A DNA stretch of 64,000 nt from Dyella kyungheensis (GCF_016905005.1 NZ_JADIKC010000011.1:36931-100930), one strand, 5' to 3'; numbered from the stretch's first letter, positions 43,801-54,037 are shown. Translations and numbers: made by a program. The notes: generated by a model from the sequence alone, not told the origin.

Positions 43801-46800
43801 GCCGCCAACAATGGCGTCGAGGCTTTTACTTCCGGCGGCGCACCTACTTCGGCGCTGGACGGCGCCTCGCTGGTGCTCGATGGCACATTGCTGGGCAATG
43901 GTTTCAGCGGCGGCGGCTCGCTCAGCCTGCAGGCGTCGGACATTCTGATCGGTGGCGATCCGGCGGCGATGCCGCTGACGAACGGCTTGTATCTCGATCC
44001 GTCTTTCTTCACCGGCAAGGGTTTCGACAATTACGCGCTCACGGCGGTCACCGATGGCACGATTGCCGCGGGGACGCAGATCCATGTGGTTCGCGACAAT
44101 CTGCTACCCAACTACCAGGCATTGCTCACCGCGCCGACGGGCACGGACCTGTACGCCACGGACGCGTCGCATCCCAACGGGATCTTTGCGACTGTCGGTA
44201 CGCTGGATGCCTATCATCGCTATGTCACACGCGACACTTCCGCCGGCCACGGCCCTGGCTTCTCGCTGAGTGCGGGCCAGTATCTGGAATGGAACAGCGG
44301 GATTCCCCGGCCGGCTCCGACCTATGCAGGCGTCAGTGGCGCGGTCACGCTGGGCGACGGCGCGAGCATCGATGTCGACGCGGGTGGCAACGTCACGCTG
44401 GCAGGCAAGCAGGCTGTCACCGTGCTCGGTGATATTTCCGCGCCCGGCGGTGACATCAGCATTTCCACCCCCCAGTTTGTCCGGGCTTCCTATCTGCCGG
44501 CCGCTCTGCAGGAAGTGTGGCTGGGTTCGTCCTCGACGCTGGATGCATCGGGTGTCGCACTGATCGATCCCTGGGCGCAAGGCGTCAATGCGGTCAATCC
44601 CGCCACGGGCGTACTGGGCCAGATCGTGCCGCGCACCGGCACCGTGCTCGATGGCGGCCAGGTGTCGCTGGCGGCCAATGGCGGCTACCTCGTGGCGCAA
44701 CAAGGCAGCACCATCGACGTGGCCGGGGCGTCGGATACGTTCGACCTTCCCACCGCAGTCGGCGCGCTGGGCAACACCATCCAGTACGTCGCTACGCCGG
44801 TATGGAGCGACGCTGGCAGCATCGCGCTGTCGGCGGCGGCCGGACTCTATTTCGACGGGCGCCTGCAGGCGCAGGGCGGTGCGTCGCAGGCCGAAGGTGG
44901 CAGCCTCAGCATCACTGGCCTGACCCATCTGCAGAATCAGGCTTTGCCCGGTGCCAACGCGATCATCCTGCAGCAGTCCGGGTTCTTCGTGCCCGACGGG
45001 CTGGAAGCGGGGATGACGCCGGAGCAGGGCGCGCCTTCGGGCGTACTGCATTTCGCGGTCGACCGTTTGACGGATTCGGGCATCAGCTCGCTGACCATCG
45101 GCCCCGACCCCTCGAACACGAAACTCGGCGCGTTGACCGTTACCCCGCTCGCGTTCGCAGGCGACGTGACGCTGTCGCTCGGTCGCTCCTTCGTCGCCAA
45201 CGCCTCGGCTTACCTGGCGTTGCCACAAGGCGCTACTTCGATCGCTTCGGGCAGTTCCTATACGACTGGCAGCGGACAGGTGCAGATCAATGCGCCATAC
45301 GTCAATCTGACCGGCGGCGTCGCGCCGACTACGGCACCCGTGGCGAAGGCCGGCGATGGCATGCTGCAGGTCAATGCGGATTACATCGATCTCGGCGGCT
45401 GGTTGAATCTGCAGGGCTGGGCGAACGCGGGCTTTACCTCCAGCAGCGACATCCGCTTCGACGCGCCGCCGAATCTTGCCTATCTCAGTGGCACGCGCCG
45501 CGCCGGCATGCTGTTCACCACCGGCAATCTGCAATTGAAGGCGGCGCAGATCTATCCCGCCAGCGACTATTACTTCGTGATCGACGCCAACGGATCGGGC
45601 ATCAAGGATGCGTCGGGCCAAACGCTCTCGACCACCGTGACGATCCTTCCAAACGGCAGCAGCAGCGCGCCGTTGTCGGCCGGCGGCGCACTGCTTATCA
45701 GCGCGGACCACATCGAGCAGGAAGGCACGCTGCGCGTTCCGTCGGGTACGCTGGTGCTGGGCGTCAGCGATCCGGCGGCCCAAGCCGCTGCATTTGGCAT
45801 CAATCCGAGCTTGTTCCCGTTGGCGACGACGGAGTCGGTGCATCTGGCACCAGGCAGCCTGACGTCGGTGTCGCTCGATGGGCAGACCGTGCCGTACGGC
45901 ACTACCATCGATGGCGTCGAATGGCGCTACAACGGTGATCCGCTCACCGACTCGCCGGATCTCACCTCGGCGCCTTCCAAGCAGATCGAGCTGTACGGCG
46001 GTACGCTGTCGCTGGACGCCGGTGCGGGCATCGATGTGTCCGGTGGCGGCCATCTGCAGGCGGCGGAATGGGTGGCGGGTACCGGCGGTTCGCGCGATGT
46101 GCTCTCTCAGTACAGCGTCAGCTACGTCAACAGCACCACCGGCACGCAGGTGCCGCAGTACGCGGATGGTCGCGCGATCTACGCCATCATTCCCGGTTAC
46201 TCCTCGCCCGTCGCAGCACAGGATGCGTCGCTCCAGAACGGCGCGGGCGCGGGCCCGGCCGTGGGGCAGCAGATCTACCTGGCGGGCGCGCCCGGCCTGC
46301 CTGCGGGTTACTACACCTTGCTGCCGGCGAAATACGCGACCTTGCCGGGCGCCTATCGCGTCGTGCAGGACACCAGTGCGATCGATACGGTGCTCGGCCG
46401 CAGTTCGACGCAGCCCGATGGCACACTCAGCGTCAACGGCTATTTCGCCGATGCGCTGAGCGGCGCACGCGATGCGCGAAATACCACGTTCCTGCTGCAG
46501 TCGGCCAAGGTATGGGAGCAGTACTCGCAGTACACGCTCAGCGATGCGGACACTTTCTTCTCCAACCTGGCATCGAAGAGCGGCGATGTCGCACCTGCCG
46601 CGGTGGCCGACGCGGGGCGTCTTGCGCTCGCCGCCGGCCAGACGCTCAATCTCGGGGCCTCGTTGACGGCAACGCCGGCCAGCGGCGGTCGAAGTTCGCT
46701 GGTGGACATAGCGGCGCAGGCGATCGACGTAGTGAGCGCCGGCCAATCCGGTATGGATGGCTATCTGACATTGACCAGCGACGGACTGAATGCGCTGGGC

Positions 46801-49800
46801 GCCGGTAGCCTGTTGCTCGGTGGTACGCGTCAGCTGACCGGCGATGGCTATCAGGTCACCGTGTCTGCAGACAGTGTGCTGCTGTCCAACGATGCGGCGC
46901 ATCCACTGCAGGGTTCGGAAGTCGTGCTGGTCGCCAACGGCCTGGGGCATGCGGGGGCGCAAGGCGTCGTGCTGGAGGATGGCAGTGCGCTGTACGCCAC
47001 CGGCGCCGCGTCGGGGGCCGCCAGCGTGCCATTGGTGTTTGGCGTCAATGCCGGCACCGATGCGAATGGCAACGCCATTGCGGGCGTCAACGGCGACGGT
47101 GCGCTGCTGCGCGTCTCGCAGAACGGCGCGGCCGGCATCGTGCGCAACAACACCTCGACCGCGGGCGTGGGACAACTCGTCATCGGCGCGGGTGCACATG
47201 TGGCAGGTGGCAGCGCGCTCACGCTGGATGCCACGGGCTCCACCAACGTGGATGCCAGCGCGGCGTTGTCAGCGCAGGCCATCGACAGTTACAGCAATCA
47301 GATCTCGTTCGTCGGCAGCAACGGCTCCGTGGCCGCCGGTACCGGCGGGTTCGTCATCGGTGCCGACACGCTCAACCTGCTGCGCAATGCACAGAGCGTG
47401 ACCCTGCGCAGCCGGGGCGACATCGGTTTCTACGGCGATGTGGATGTAGACCTCGCGCACGATCTTGGCCTCAGCGCCGGCGCGTTCACCAGCGACGGTG
47501 GCTCGGTCGAAATCACCGCCGATCGCGTCAGCCTGTCCAACGATCTCGGTGCGAGCAATCCGGCATTCACGGCGGGCAAGGGCCAGCTGTCCATCCACGC
47601 CAACGAAGTGGATTTCGGCGCGGGTGATACCGGCCTCAGCGGTTTCGCCGGCTTCTCCGCGACGGCGGCCCAGGTGATGAAGGGGCAGGGCACCGGCTCA
47701 TTCAATGCGGGTGCGATCGACGTCAATCTCAACACGCCACTGTTGCTCGCCGACAACGCGGCAAACACGCAGTTGACGACCACGGGCGCACTCAACATCG
47801 CGGGCACGCCGGGCACCGCCGTACCGGTCGATGTGATGGGCGGCGCGCTGCAGTTGACGGGTGGTTCGGTATCCGTCGATACGGCAATCGCCGCGCCGGC
47901 GGGCAACCTCACCATCGATGCGACTCAAGGCGATTTCACCGTGGGCGGCAACGGCAAGTTGTCCGTGGCCGGCATCAACAAGACGTTCTACGACACCACG
48001 ACCTATGCACCGGGCGGTGCACTGAGTCTCACATCGGAGCATGGCGCGGTGAATCTCGCGTCGGGTTCCCTGCTCGACTTCTCCGGTGCGGCTGCCGGTG
48101 GCGATGCAGGCAGCCTTGCGATCCAGGCGGGTACGCAGGCGACCTTCGACGGTGCGTTGTCGGGTGGTGCGCAGCAGGGTTATCGCAGCGGCTATTTCAC
48201 GCTCGGCAGCGGCGGTGCGGTCGATCTCGACGCGTTGGTGGATCTTGCCAACGCTGCAGGGGCATCCGGCCTGTTCCAGGTGGTCAGCGGCGCCGGCAAC
48301 CTGAGCCTGGCCTCCGGACACACACTGGCGGCGCAGCAGGTGTATCTCAGCGCCAACGGCAGCGACGCAGGCGGTGGCCAGGTGCTGATCGACGGCACCA
48401 TCAATGCCGCGGGCCACGCCGGCAGCACCATCGCGCTGTTCGGCAACAAGGGCGTGGATGTCGAGGGCTCGCTCATCGCGACCAGCGACATTCCCGAACA
48501 GCGTGGTGGCACGGTCACCATCGCCACCAGCGGAACGCCGGATGGCACGCTCAACGGGACCTATGGCTACGAGAACGTGCAGGCCGCAGATTCCGGCCGC
48601 ATCCAGATCGGTGCCAGCGCGAAGATCGATGTGTCGGGCGGCTCGCCGGACGCGGGTGGTTCGCTGAGCCTGCGCGCTCCGCTGCTGGCCAACGGCGACG
48701 TTCAGATCGGCGTGGACGGCCAGATCGTGGGCGCACGCGTCGTGACCATCGAGCCTTATGCGATCTGGAGCACCAAGGACGCTTCTACCGATCCGGCCAA
48801 GCATTTCGACGGCGTGATCGATCCGGCTGGCTGGTACCAGTTCAACACGGCAGGCACCATGGTGCCTGGCAAGTGGGCCGATGCGTCGGGCAAGATTCTC
48901 GACGCGCCGACCGATGCCGCCACCTTGGCGCAGTACCTGCAGAACGACTACTTCATCCCGGACAGCGTGGATGCCGCGCATGCCGGTTTCTACGGCTACA
49001 TCGGCGGCGATGCGAGCAACGGTGCCGGCACGCTGATGTCCTACGTGCAGCAGCCGGATTACAGCTTCGGCAATCGCTACGCGAACATCGCCAACGTGCA
49101 GGTTCGCCCGGGCATCGAGCTGGACAATCCGGCGGACGGGGCGCAGCAGGGCAAGATCTCGGTCCTGACCAACTGGAATCTTGGTGCAGGCACCACCCAG
49201 TCCGATGGCAGCATCGTGCTGGCGTACCGCTACCAGGGATTGGCGCCCATTCTTACGGTACGCGCCGCCGGCGATCTGGACGTCCAGGCCAGCATCACCG
49301 ATGGTTTCTATCAACAGAACGACGGCGCGACGCTGGCTGATCCGCCGGTTCCACCGCCGCCGGTCAACGACAATGGATACGCCAACGCGTTGGCGGCGTA
49401 TCAGAAGTCCGAGCAGTATCTGACCGCCAACGGCATCTGGAACGGCACGATCAACCTGAAGTCCGGCACGGTGGCGCAGGGCATGACGCCCGGTGGCGGC
49501 ACGGTCAGCATCACGTCCGATCCGTATTACCAGGCCATCCAGGCGCCGCTCAGCGGCCAGTCTGCAAACTATTACACCAACTACGACGCATACATTGGCG
49601 AGGTCGGTGACGGTACCGGTACGGCCACGACCCAGTGGGCGATCGCCTTTGGCAACATCAACGGCTTCGCCGCTCGCCATTTCCTGATCTACACGCCGAC
49701 GCCGCTGGTGGCACCGCAGCCGGGCAACTACACCAGCTACAGCGCCTACGTAACGGCTTATCAGAGCTGGCTGCAGAGCAATTTCGCGCTGAGTCCGGTG

Positions 49801-52800
49801 ACCAAGCGCAACACCACGCCGTCGCCGCTGCTGCTGCCCATCGATACGGACTACACGGCCTACACGACCGATTACGCCAGCTACATCACCGGCCACAACG
49901 CGTACTACAACTACGTCTATACCAAGGTGGGCAGTCCGACCTCGGGCACGGAGCTGTTCTACGCGCCGTTCGCGCCAGCGACGAATCCGGCCGATCCACT
50001 GTATGCGCAGGCCTTGAGTGCGTACCAGAAAACGCAGCAGTATCTGGATGCCAACGGCATCTGGAACGGCACGATCAACCTGAAGTCCGGCACGGTGGCG
50101 CAGGGCATGACGCCCGGTGGCGGCACGGTCAGCATCACGTCCGATCCGTATTACCAGGCCATCCAGGCGCCGCTCAGCGGCCAGTCCGCGAACTATTACA
50201 CCAACTACGACGCATACATTGGCGAGGTCGGTGACGGTACCGGTACGGCCACGACCCAGTGGGCGATCGCCTTTGGCAACATCAACGGCTTTGCCACTCG
50301 CCATTTCCTGATCTACACGCCGACGTCGCTGGTGGCGCCGCAGCCGGGCAACTACACCAGCTACAGCGCCTACGTGACGGCTTATCAGAGCTGGCTGCAG
50401 AGCAATTTCGCGCTGAGTCCGGTGACCAAGCGCAACACCACGCCGTCGCCGCTGCTGCTGCCCATCGATACGGACTACACGACCTACACGACCGATTACG
50501 CCAGCTACATCACCGGCCACAACGCGTACTACAACTACGTCTATGCCAAGGTCGGCAGTCCCACCTCGGGCACGGAGCTGTTCTACGCGCCGTTCGCGCC
50601 GGCCAGCAATGTGGCTTCGTCGGGCAGCAGCACGACGGTTGACGTGCCGGCGAGCGCGGCGGACAACAGTCCGTCCAACATGCCGTCGCTGGGAAGCCCT
50701 GCATCGCTTGCCTCCGCCACATTGCTTGGAGGATCGAGCACGTCGTATCGCCTGGTGGCCGGCGCGCAGATCGGCGCGGTGGATCCGCTGGCGACAGACG
50801 CCGGGGCGGGCGACGTCACGTTCGACGGACATTTCGCCGTTGTCGATGCGCTGACTGCTCCGAGCAAGAACAGCTTCAACAACAAGACGCTGCTGTTCCC
50901 GACCACGGTGCGTACAGGCAGTGGCTCGATCGACATTGCCGCTGGTGGCGACATCGACTGGCTCGACAGTGACGCGCCTGCGGTGGTCTATACCGCCGGC
51001 GTGCCCGCTGACGGCACCAGCGTGAACACCGACGTATCGGTGATTCGCCCCAACTGGATCAACTCCAGTGTGGCGACGTTGCCGTACATGCTCAGCACTG
51101 GGCAGGTGAATCCCGATCAGGGTGGCGACCTGAGCTTGCAAGCGAAGGGAAGCATCAATGGCATCCAGGATGTGCTCGATACGACGGGCAATGTGACCAA
51201 GGCTGGCGCAGGCACCGATATCTCGCAGTACTGGTGGCCGTGGATGCAGACGGGCAACGCAGCGGATGGTCTTGCGTCGTCGATCAACTTTTCCAGCTTC
51301 GGCCAGGGCGTGATGAGCGCCGGCGGCAATGTGACCGTTGACGCTGGCGGCAACATCAACCAGCTGCAGGTGTCTCTGCCGACCACCTGGTATGCCAATG
51401 CGGACGGCACCGGCGTCACTACCGTGGGCGGCGGCAACCTCGACGTGCGCGCTGGCGGCGACATTCTCAGCGGCAGCTATTTCGTGTCCAAGGGCGCCGC
51501 CGACATTCGGGCGGGTGGCGGCATCGGCAGCGACGTGAATTACAAGGTGCCCAGCTCGATCCCGGTCTATGGCGGCATTGCCAGCGACGTTTCCACGTTG
51601 TTCGCCTTGCAGGACGCGCAGTTCGACGTACAGGCGCGCACCGGCATCGACATCGGCGGCATCTACAACCCGTCGTACCTTGGCGGCTCGATACAGGGAG
51701 GTATCAATCTGGTACTTCCCGCCGGTCATTTCGACTCGCAAAGCTTCAGTGCCTCGTCGTCCTTCAGCGCCTCCGCGACACAGGGCAATGTCGTGCTCGA
51801 CAGCCTGAGCGTGCCGGGCATGCTGTTTACCTACGGCGCGACTGGAGCCCTCAACCCTGGCGCGGTGTTGCCGTCGTCGTTGAACCTGCAGGCGCTGTCC
51901 GGCGACCTGGACATTGAGGGCGCCGGTTCGCTGTATCCCTCCGCGAATGGCAATCTGAGCTTGCTGGCCTCGGGCAACGTGAATCTGAGCCAGCAGGTCT
52001 ACACCATGATCGGGCAGAGTGTTGGCAGCGCCGACTACCTGTTCGGTTTGGTTGACGCGCCTGCCAGTCTGCTGCCGTCCGCGCTCGATCCGACAGGCTC
52101 CACCAGTGCGGGCGGTACCGGGTTGAACTATTGGGGACTTGGTTACCTCGACGGTCCTCAAAGCGCGGAACTACATTCGCCGACGCCGCTTCACGGCGAC
52201 GACACCCAGCCGGTGAGGATCTACGCACTGCAGGGCGATATTGTCGATGGCATCGTGCAGCCGTCGAGCGGCTTCCAGTATCGATCGCTGGAACTGCTGC
52301 CCAACAAGCAGGCGCTGATCTACGCGGGCCGGGACATCGTGAACCTTGCGTTCGTGGGTCAGCATCTGCGTGATGCGGATATCACGCGCATCGCCGCGGG
52401 TCGCGACATCTACGACACGCCGGTCACGACGACGTTCAGGAACATCGGCCCCGCGGCGGCGAAGGACCCGGGCGCCTATGAGCTGGCGCCCGGCCTCTTG
52501 CTCGGCGGCCCGGGCAGCTTCCTTGTGGAAGCGGGCCGCAATATCGGCCCGCTGACCAGTCAGGCAGAAATCGGCGGCAATGCCTCGGTGAAGGACACTG
52601 CCAATGGTGCGTATACCGGCATCGACAGTATCGGCAACACGGTCAATCCCTACTTGCCCCATGCGAGCGCGGACATCGATGTGCTGTTCGGCGTTGGCCC
52701 GGGTGTCGCCGTCAGCGATTTCGTGGCGCATTACGTGGATGCCAGTACCGACGGCATGAACCTGATGCCCGAGCTGGTTGATTTCATGGAGCGCCGGATA

Positions 52801-53973
52801 GCCGGGCAGGTGATCGACACGGGTTTCGCGCAGGACAAGGTGACGGTGAACCTGACGCCGGAACAGGCGCGGGAGCTTTTTGCGCAGCAGCCCGACTACG
52901 TGCAACGCCAGTTCGTCTCGCAGGCGCTCTTCACCATCCTGGCGCAAGTGGGTGCGGACTATAACGATGCCGCCAGCCCTTACTTCGGCCAATATTCGCG
53001 CGGCTACGACGCGCTCGGCACGTTGTTCCCCGCATCCTACGGCTATACGGCCAACGGCACCGGCGAAGGCGGCATCAATGGTGCAGCCAAGACGGTGGAT
53101 ACCGGTGATCTGGACATCCGCAGCTCTACCATCCAGACCCAGCAGGGCGGCAACATCACCATCCTTGGGCCGGGCGGCCAGGCACTGCTCGGCAGTGCAT
53201 CGGCACCGCCGGTGATTACCAACAGCGCAGGCAATGTCGTCGCCGGCCCCAATAGCATGGGCGTGCTGTCCCTGGAGAAGGGCAACATCAACATGTTCAC
53301 CGACCGTAGCGTGCTGCTTGCGCAGAGCCGCATTTTTACGGAGCAGGGCGGTGACCTGGTGATGTGGAGTTCCAACGGAGACATCAACGCGGGGCAGGGC
53401 GCCAAGACAACAGCGGAGATTCCGCCGCCGAGCTACCTCTGCTCCATCGATGCATGGTGTCTGATCGATGCACGCGGGCAGGTGAGCGGCGCGGGCATCG
53501 CAACGCTGCAGACCGTTCCGGGTGCGCCCGAAGGCAATGTGTACCTGATCGCGCCGCGCGGCACGGTGGACGCAGGTGATGCGGGCATTCGCGTCTCAGG
53601 CAATCTCATCGTCGCGGCGGCCCAGGTGGCCAACGCCGACAACATCCAGGTGCAGGGCGAGAAGATCGGCGTGCCGGTGGCGGCATCCGTCAATATTGGC
53701 GCACTCAACGCGGCAAGCGCCGCCGCCAACGCGGTCAACAAGGCCGTCGACGACGTGAGCCGGCAGCAGCAGGACGATGCGCGCGGCAAGATGCCTTCGG
53801 TGATCTCGGTGCAGGTGCTCGGTTTCGGCGATGGCACGGGTGCGGTCGACGACAGGAACCGCCGTCGTCGCTACGACCCCAATAGCCCGGTGCAGGTGCT
53901 TGGCGCGGGACAGTTGAGCATGCGTGCGCGCGATCAATTGACGCCAGAGGAACGTGCCCAGCTGACGGAGTAA
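40828..53973 (+). CDS. Giant filamentous-haemagglutinin-type TpsA exoprotein
   Basis: The 4381-residue protein is one unbroken frame of 13.1 kb. It has a long signal sequence (RRPLAQWIAAALAMSAMHAHAG to about 42). A TPS/haemagglutination-activity domain covers about 143-270 with the secretion motif NRNGI (236-240; usually NPNGI). Thousands of residues of degenerate Gly/Ser/Ala/Asn-rich repeats follow, typical of a beta-helix. A tandem Tyr-rich module lies at 2851-3261, and a conserved C-terminal DUF3739-like region near 4130-4330 (NINMFTDRSVLLAQSRIFTEQGG). It should be secreted by the TpsB at 33170 and act as an adhesin. The GTG start follows AAGGATAAGG. No toxin or protease domain is visible at the C terminus. 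Confidence 0.93.
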   Translation: MSKPVRSQQDSTPSSRAIPGRRPLAQWIAAALAMSAMHAHAGGPPLSQAWLAGQRNTNAAPSPSAGTPGSGLPDTSGLAAQTSGQLLQQRVVQQSIANLNNAAAAVAAQMNAQQAAQLAAQSLTSPVPDGITAGGLQVAAGVSGNPLLWQNASAPTQSVAAGKTTVQVKQTAQKAILTWDSFNIGRNTTLYFNQSGGTQSDGSNNWIALNRITDPSGRPSQIFGQIKAEGTVYLLNRNGILFGAGSQVNTGSLLASSLNLFSSDVTASNAAFLSGGIGAQSAAQGFLFDGNFSDGRNHDVVIEKGASITTGKQGFALIAAPNVSNAGSIVADDGRAILAAGTQFANLAGGAQTAELQLLNMGGGSAANHIPGTVTNTGVVQSRRGGIQLLGYNVNQDGVVLASTSISYPGSIELTAADIGGGSLAAGVSYVLHGALVLGAGSVTAILPEKDGSTTSSTAAADAAFQRSSLSLTGNTVTLQSGSLLEAPSANLSVTAVVDDKDSRATSGRIYVDDGAVVDVSGLANVTLPMSALLVSVPRIGQNELADSPLLRNSFLYTQKNVLVDSTQSGTRADGLDWVGSPILNVAGYVQNVPRDILQMMTKGGNVSLSGSEVIVRSGAQLNLDGGYLSYQAGWVNTPNLLGANGRIYSLAGADPDMDYVGFAGNFAVDHARWGITENYNSPLLSGVGRWDPGFVQGADAGSLTVNAGNALVMDGQITAQSFAGRDQVGQGKQPNGGTFALDATGASYYQRTNYANGISLQQSTLTLEDQVPDFDADTPWETVYATQPADVSGSADLRYWLPVSADMIRDAGFSSVSLTNQSSNTSGQIVEQAGTQLGVRPGGSISLTGSHIDIWGALSAPAGSISITSSGPALATASATLSVQDDAPRDANITIGSGATLSTRGLWVNDSGLAADNMVGDRYVNGGTISLSTQEAADSNDASDVTGSIILQSGSTLDVSGGGYVSPNRQVELSQGVPVGHGGDIALTTYAANNGVEAFTSGGAPTSALDGASLVLDGTLLGNGFSGGGSLSLQASDILIGGDPAAMPLTNGLYLDPSFFTGKGFDNYALTAVTDGTIAAGTQIHVVRDNLLPNYQALLTAPTGTDLYATDASHPNGIFATVGTLDAYHRYVTRDTSAGHGPGFSLSAGQYLEWNSGIPRPAPTYAGVSGAVTLGDGASIDVDAGGNVTLAGKQAVTVLGDISAPGGDISISTPQFVRASYLPAALQEVWLGSSSTLDASGVALIDPWAQGVNAVNPATGVLGQIVPRTGTVLDGGQVSLAANGGYLVAQQGSTIDVAGASDTFDLPTAVGALGNTIQYVATPVWSDAGSIALSAAAGLYFDGRLQAQGGASQAEGGSLSITGLTHLQNQALPGANAIILQQSGFFVPDGLEAGMTPEQGAPSGVLHFAVDRLTDSGISSLTIGPDPSNTKLGALTVTPLAFAGDVTLSLGRSFVANASAYLALPQGATSIASGSSYTTGSGQVQINAPYVNLTGGVAPTTAPVAKAGDGMLQVNADYIDLGGWLNLQGWANAGFTSSSDIRFDAPPNLAYLSGTRRAGMLFTTGNLQLKAAQIYPASDYYFVIDANGSGIKDASGQTLSTTVTILPNGSSSAPLSAGGALLISADHIEQEGTLRVPSGTLVLGVSDPAAQAAAFGINPSLFPLATTESVHLAPGSLTSVSLDGQTVPYGTTIDGVEWRYNGDPLTDSPDLTSAPSKQIELYGGTLSLDAGAGIDVSGGGHLQAAEWVAGTGGSRDVLSQYSVSYVNSTTGTQVPQYADGRAIYAIIPGYSSPVAAQDASLQNGAGAGPAVGQQIYLAGAPGLPAGYYTLLPAKYATLPGAYRVVQDTSAIDTVLGRSSTQPDGTLSVNGYFADALSGARDARNTTFLLQSAKVWEQYSQYTLSDADTFFSNLASKSGDVAPAAVADAGRLALAAGQTLNLGASLTATPASGGRSSLVDIAAQAIDVVSAGQSGMDGYLTLTSDGLNALGAGSLLLGGTRQLTGDGYQVTVSADSVLLSNDAAHPLQGSEVVLVANGLGHAGAQGVVLEDGSALYATGAASGAASVPLVFGVNAGTDANGNAIAGVNGDGALLRVSQNGAAGIVRNNTSTAGVGQLVIGAGAHVAGGSALTLDATGSTNVDASAALSAQAIDSYSNQISFVGSNGSVAAGTGGFVIGADTLNLLRNAQSVTLRSRGDIGFYGDVDVDLAHDLGLSAGAFTSDGGSVEITADRVSLSNDLGASNPAFTAGKGQLSIHANEVDFGAGDTGLSGFAGFSATAAQVMKGQGTGSFNAGAIDVNLNTPLLLADNAANTQLTTTGALNIAGTPGTAVPVDVMGGALQLTGGSVSVDTAIAAPAGNLTIDATQGDFTVGGNGKLSVAGINKTFYDTTTYAPGGALSLTSEHGAVNLASGSLLDFSGAAAGGDAGSLAIQAGTQATFDGALSGGAQQGYRSGYFTLGSGGAVDLDALVDLANAAGASGLFQVVSGAGNLSLASGHTLAAQQVYLSANGSDAGGGQVLIDGTINAAGHAGSTIALFGNKGVDVEGSLIATSDIPEQRGGTVTIATSGTPDGTLNGTYGYENVQAADSGRIQIGASAKIDVSGGSPDAGGSLSLRAPLLANGDVQIGVDGQIVGARVVTIEPYAIWSTKDASTDPAKHFDGVIDPAGWYQFNTAGTMVPGKWADASGKILDAPTDAATLAQYLQNDYFIPDSVDAAHAGFYGYIGGDASNGAGTLMSYVQQPDYSFGNRYANIANVQVRPGIELDNPADGAQQGKISVLTNWNLGAGTTQSDGSIVLAYRYQGLAPILTVRAAGDLDVQASITDGFYQQNDGATLADPPVPPPPVNDNGYANALAAYQKSEQYLTANGIWNGTINLKSGTVAQGMTPGGGTVSITSDPYYQAIQAPLSGQSANYYTNYDAYIGEVGDGTGTATTQWAIAFGNINGFAARHFLIYTPTPLVAPQPGNYTSYSAYVTAYQSWLQSNFALSPVTKRNTTPSPLLLPIDTDYTAYTTDYASYITGHNAYYNYVYTKVGSPTSGTELFYAPFAPATNPADPLYAQALSAYQKTQQYLDANGIWNGTINLKSGTVAQGMTPGGGTVSITSDPYYQAIQAPLSGQSANYYTNYDAYIGEVGDGTGTATTQWAIAFGNINGFATRHFLIYTPTSLVAPQPGNYTSYSAYVTAYQSWLQSNFALSPVTKRNTTPSPLLLPIDTDYTTYTTDYASYITGHNAYYNYVYAKVGSPTSGTELFYAPFAPASNVASSGSSTTVDVPASAADNSPSNMPSLGSPASLASATLLGGSSTSYRLVAGAQIGAVDPLATDAGAGDVTFDGHFAVVDALTAPSKNSFNNKTLLFPTTVRTGSGSIDIAAGGDIDWLDSDAPAVVYTAGVPADGTSVNTDVSVIRPNWINSSVATLPYMLSTGQVNPDQGGDLSLQAKGSINGIQDVLDTTGNVTKAGAGTDISQYWWPWMQTGNAADGLASSINFSSFGQGVMSAGGNVTVDAGGNINQLQVSLPTTWYANADGTGVTTVGGGNLDVRAGGDILSGSYFVSKGAADIRAGGGIGSDVNYKVPSSIPVYGGIASDVSTLFALQDAQFDVQARTGIDIGGIYNPSYLGGSIQGGINLVLPAGHFDSQSFSASSSFSASATQGNVVLDSLSVPGMLFTYGATGALNPGAVLPSSLNLQALSGDLDIEGAGSLYPSANGNLSLLASGNVNLSQQVYTMIGQSVGSADYLFGLVDAPASLLPSALDPTGSTSAGGTGLNYWGLGYLDGPQSAELHSPTPLHGDDTQPVRIYALQGDIVDGIVQPSSGFQYRSLELLPNKQALIYAGRDIVNLAFVGQHLRDADITRIAAGRDIYDTPVTTTFRNIGPAAAKDPGAYELAPGLLLGGPGSFLVEAGRNIGPLTSQAEIGGNASVKDTANGAYTGIDSIGNTVNPYLPHASADIDVLFGVGPGVAVSDFVAHYVDASTDGMNLMPELVDFMERRIAGQVIDTGFAQDKVTVNLTPEQARELFAQQPDYVQRQFVSQALFTILAQVGADYNDAASPYFGQYSRGYDALGTLFPASYGYTANGTGEGGINGAAKTVDTGDLDIRSSTIQTQQGGNITILGPGGQALLGSASAPPVITNSAGNVVAGPNSMGVLSLEKGNINMFTDRSVLLAQSRIFTEQGGDLVMWSSNGDINAGQGAKTTAEIPPPSYLCSIDAWCLIDARGQVSGAGIATLQTVPGAPEGNVYLIAPRGTVDAGDAGIRVSGNLIVAAAQVANADNIQVQGEKIGVPVAASVNIGALNAASAAANAVNKAVDDVSRQQQDDARGKMPSVISVQVLGFGDGTGAVDDRNRRRRYDPNSPVQVLGAGQLSMRARDQLTPEERAQLTE
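49378..49986 (+). repeat. Tandem module copy 1 inside tpsA
   Basis: The Tyr-rich module (residues 2851-3053) begins YANALAAYQKSEQYL and includes YTSYSAYVTAYQSWLQ and YASYITGHNAYYNYVY. It recurs 624 bp (208 codons) later. In the central 550 bp I count about 11 base differences between copies, four of them changing an amino acid. Confidence 0.92.
50002..50610 (+). repeat. Tandem module copy 2 inside tpsA
   Basis: This is the second copy (residues 3059-3261), in frame and opening YAQALSAYQKTQQYL. Near identity at silent positions shows a recent duplication or gene conversion. It ends at the switch to Ser-rich sequence after FAPAS. Confidence 0.92.
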
Positions 53974-53993
53974 ACGACGCTTTTTATCGAACA

Positions 53994-54037
53994 CCCCGTC
54001 GTGGCGGATCGTCTTCTTCCCCTCGGCCACGGCGGGG
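53994..54037 (+). terminator. Long-stem hairpin after tpsA
   Basis: Arms CCCCGTCGTGGC and GCCACGGCGGGG pair over 12 bp with one G-T, 20 bp after the tpsA stop. No T-run follows, so factor-independent termination is uncertain. Confidence 0.4.

Noticed and set aside
44104..47199. Antisense open frame of 1031 codons inside tpsA
   Set aside because: Same composition artefact; no ribosome site, signal or domain.
47698..52161. Antisense open frame of 1487 codons inside tpsA
   Set aside because: It is Arg/His/Gln-rich, has no family features and is explained by the strong G/C third-position bias of tpsA on the other strand.
40828..53973. C-terminal toxin domain (contact-dependent inhibition) in the giant TpsA
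   Set aside because: The C terminus continues as DUF3739-like and low-complexity sequence with no VENN-type junction. The small gene after it lies 214 bp away with no sign of being an immunity gene.
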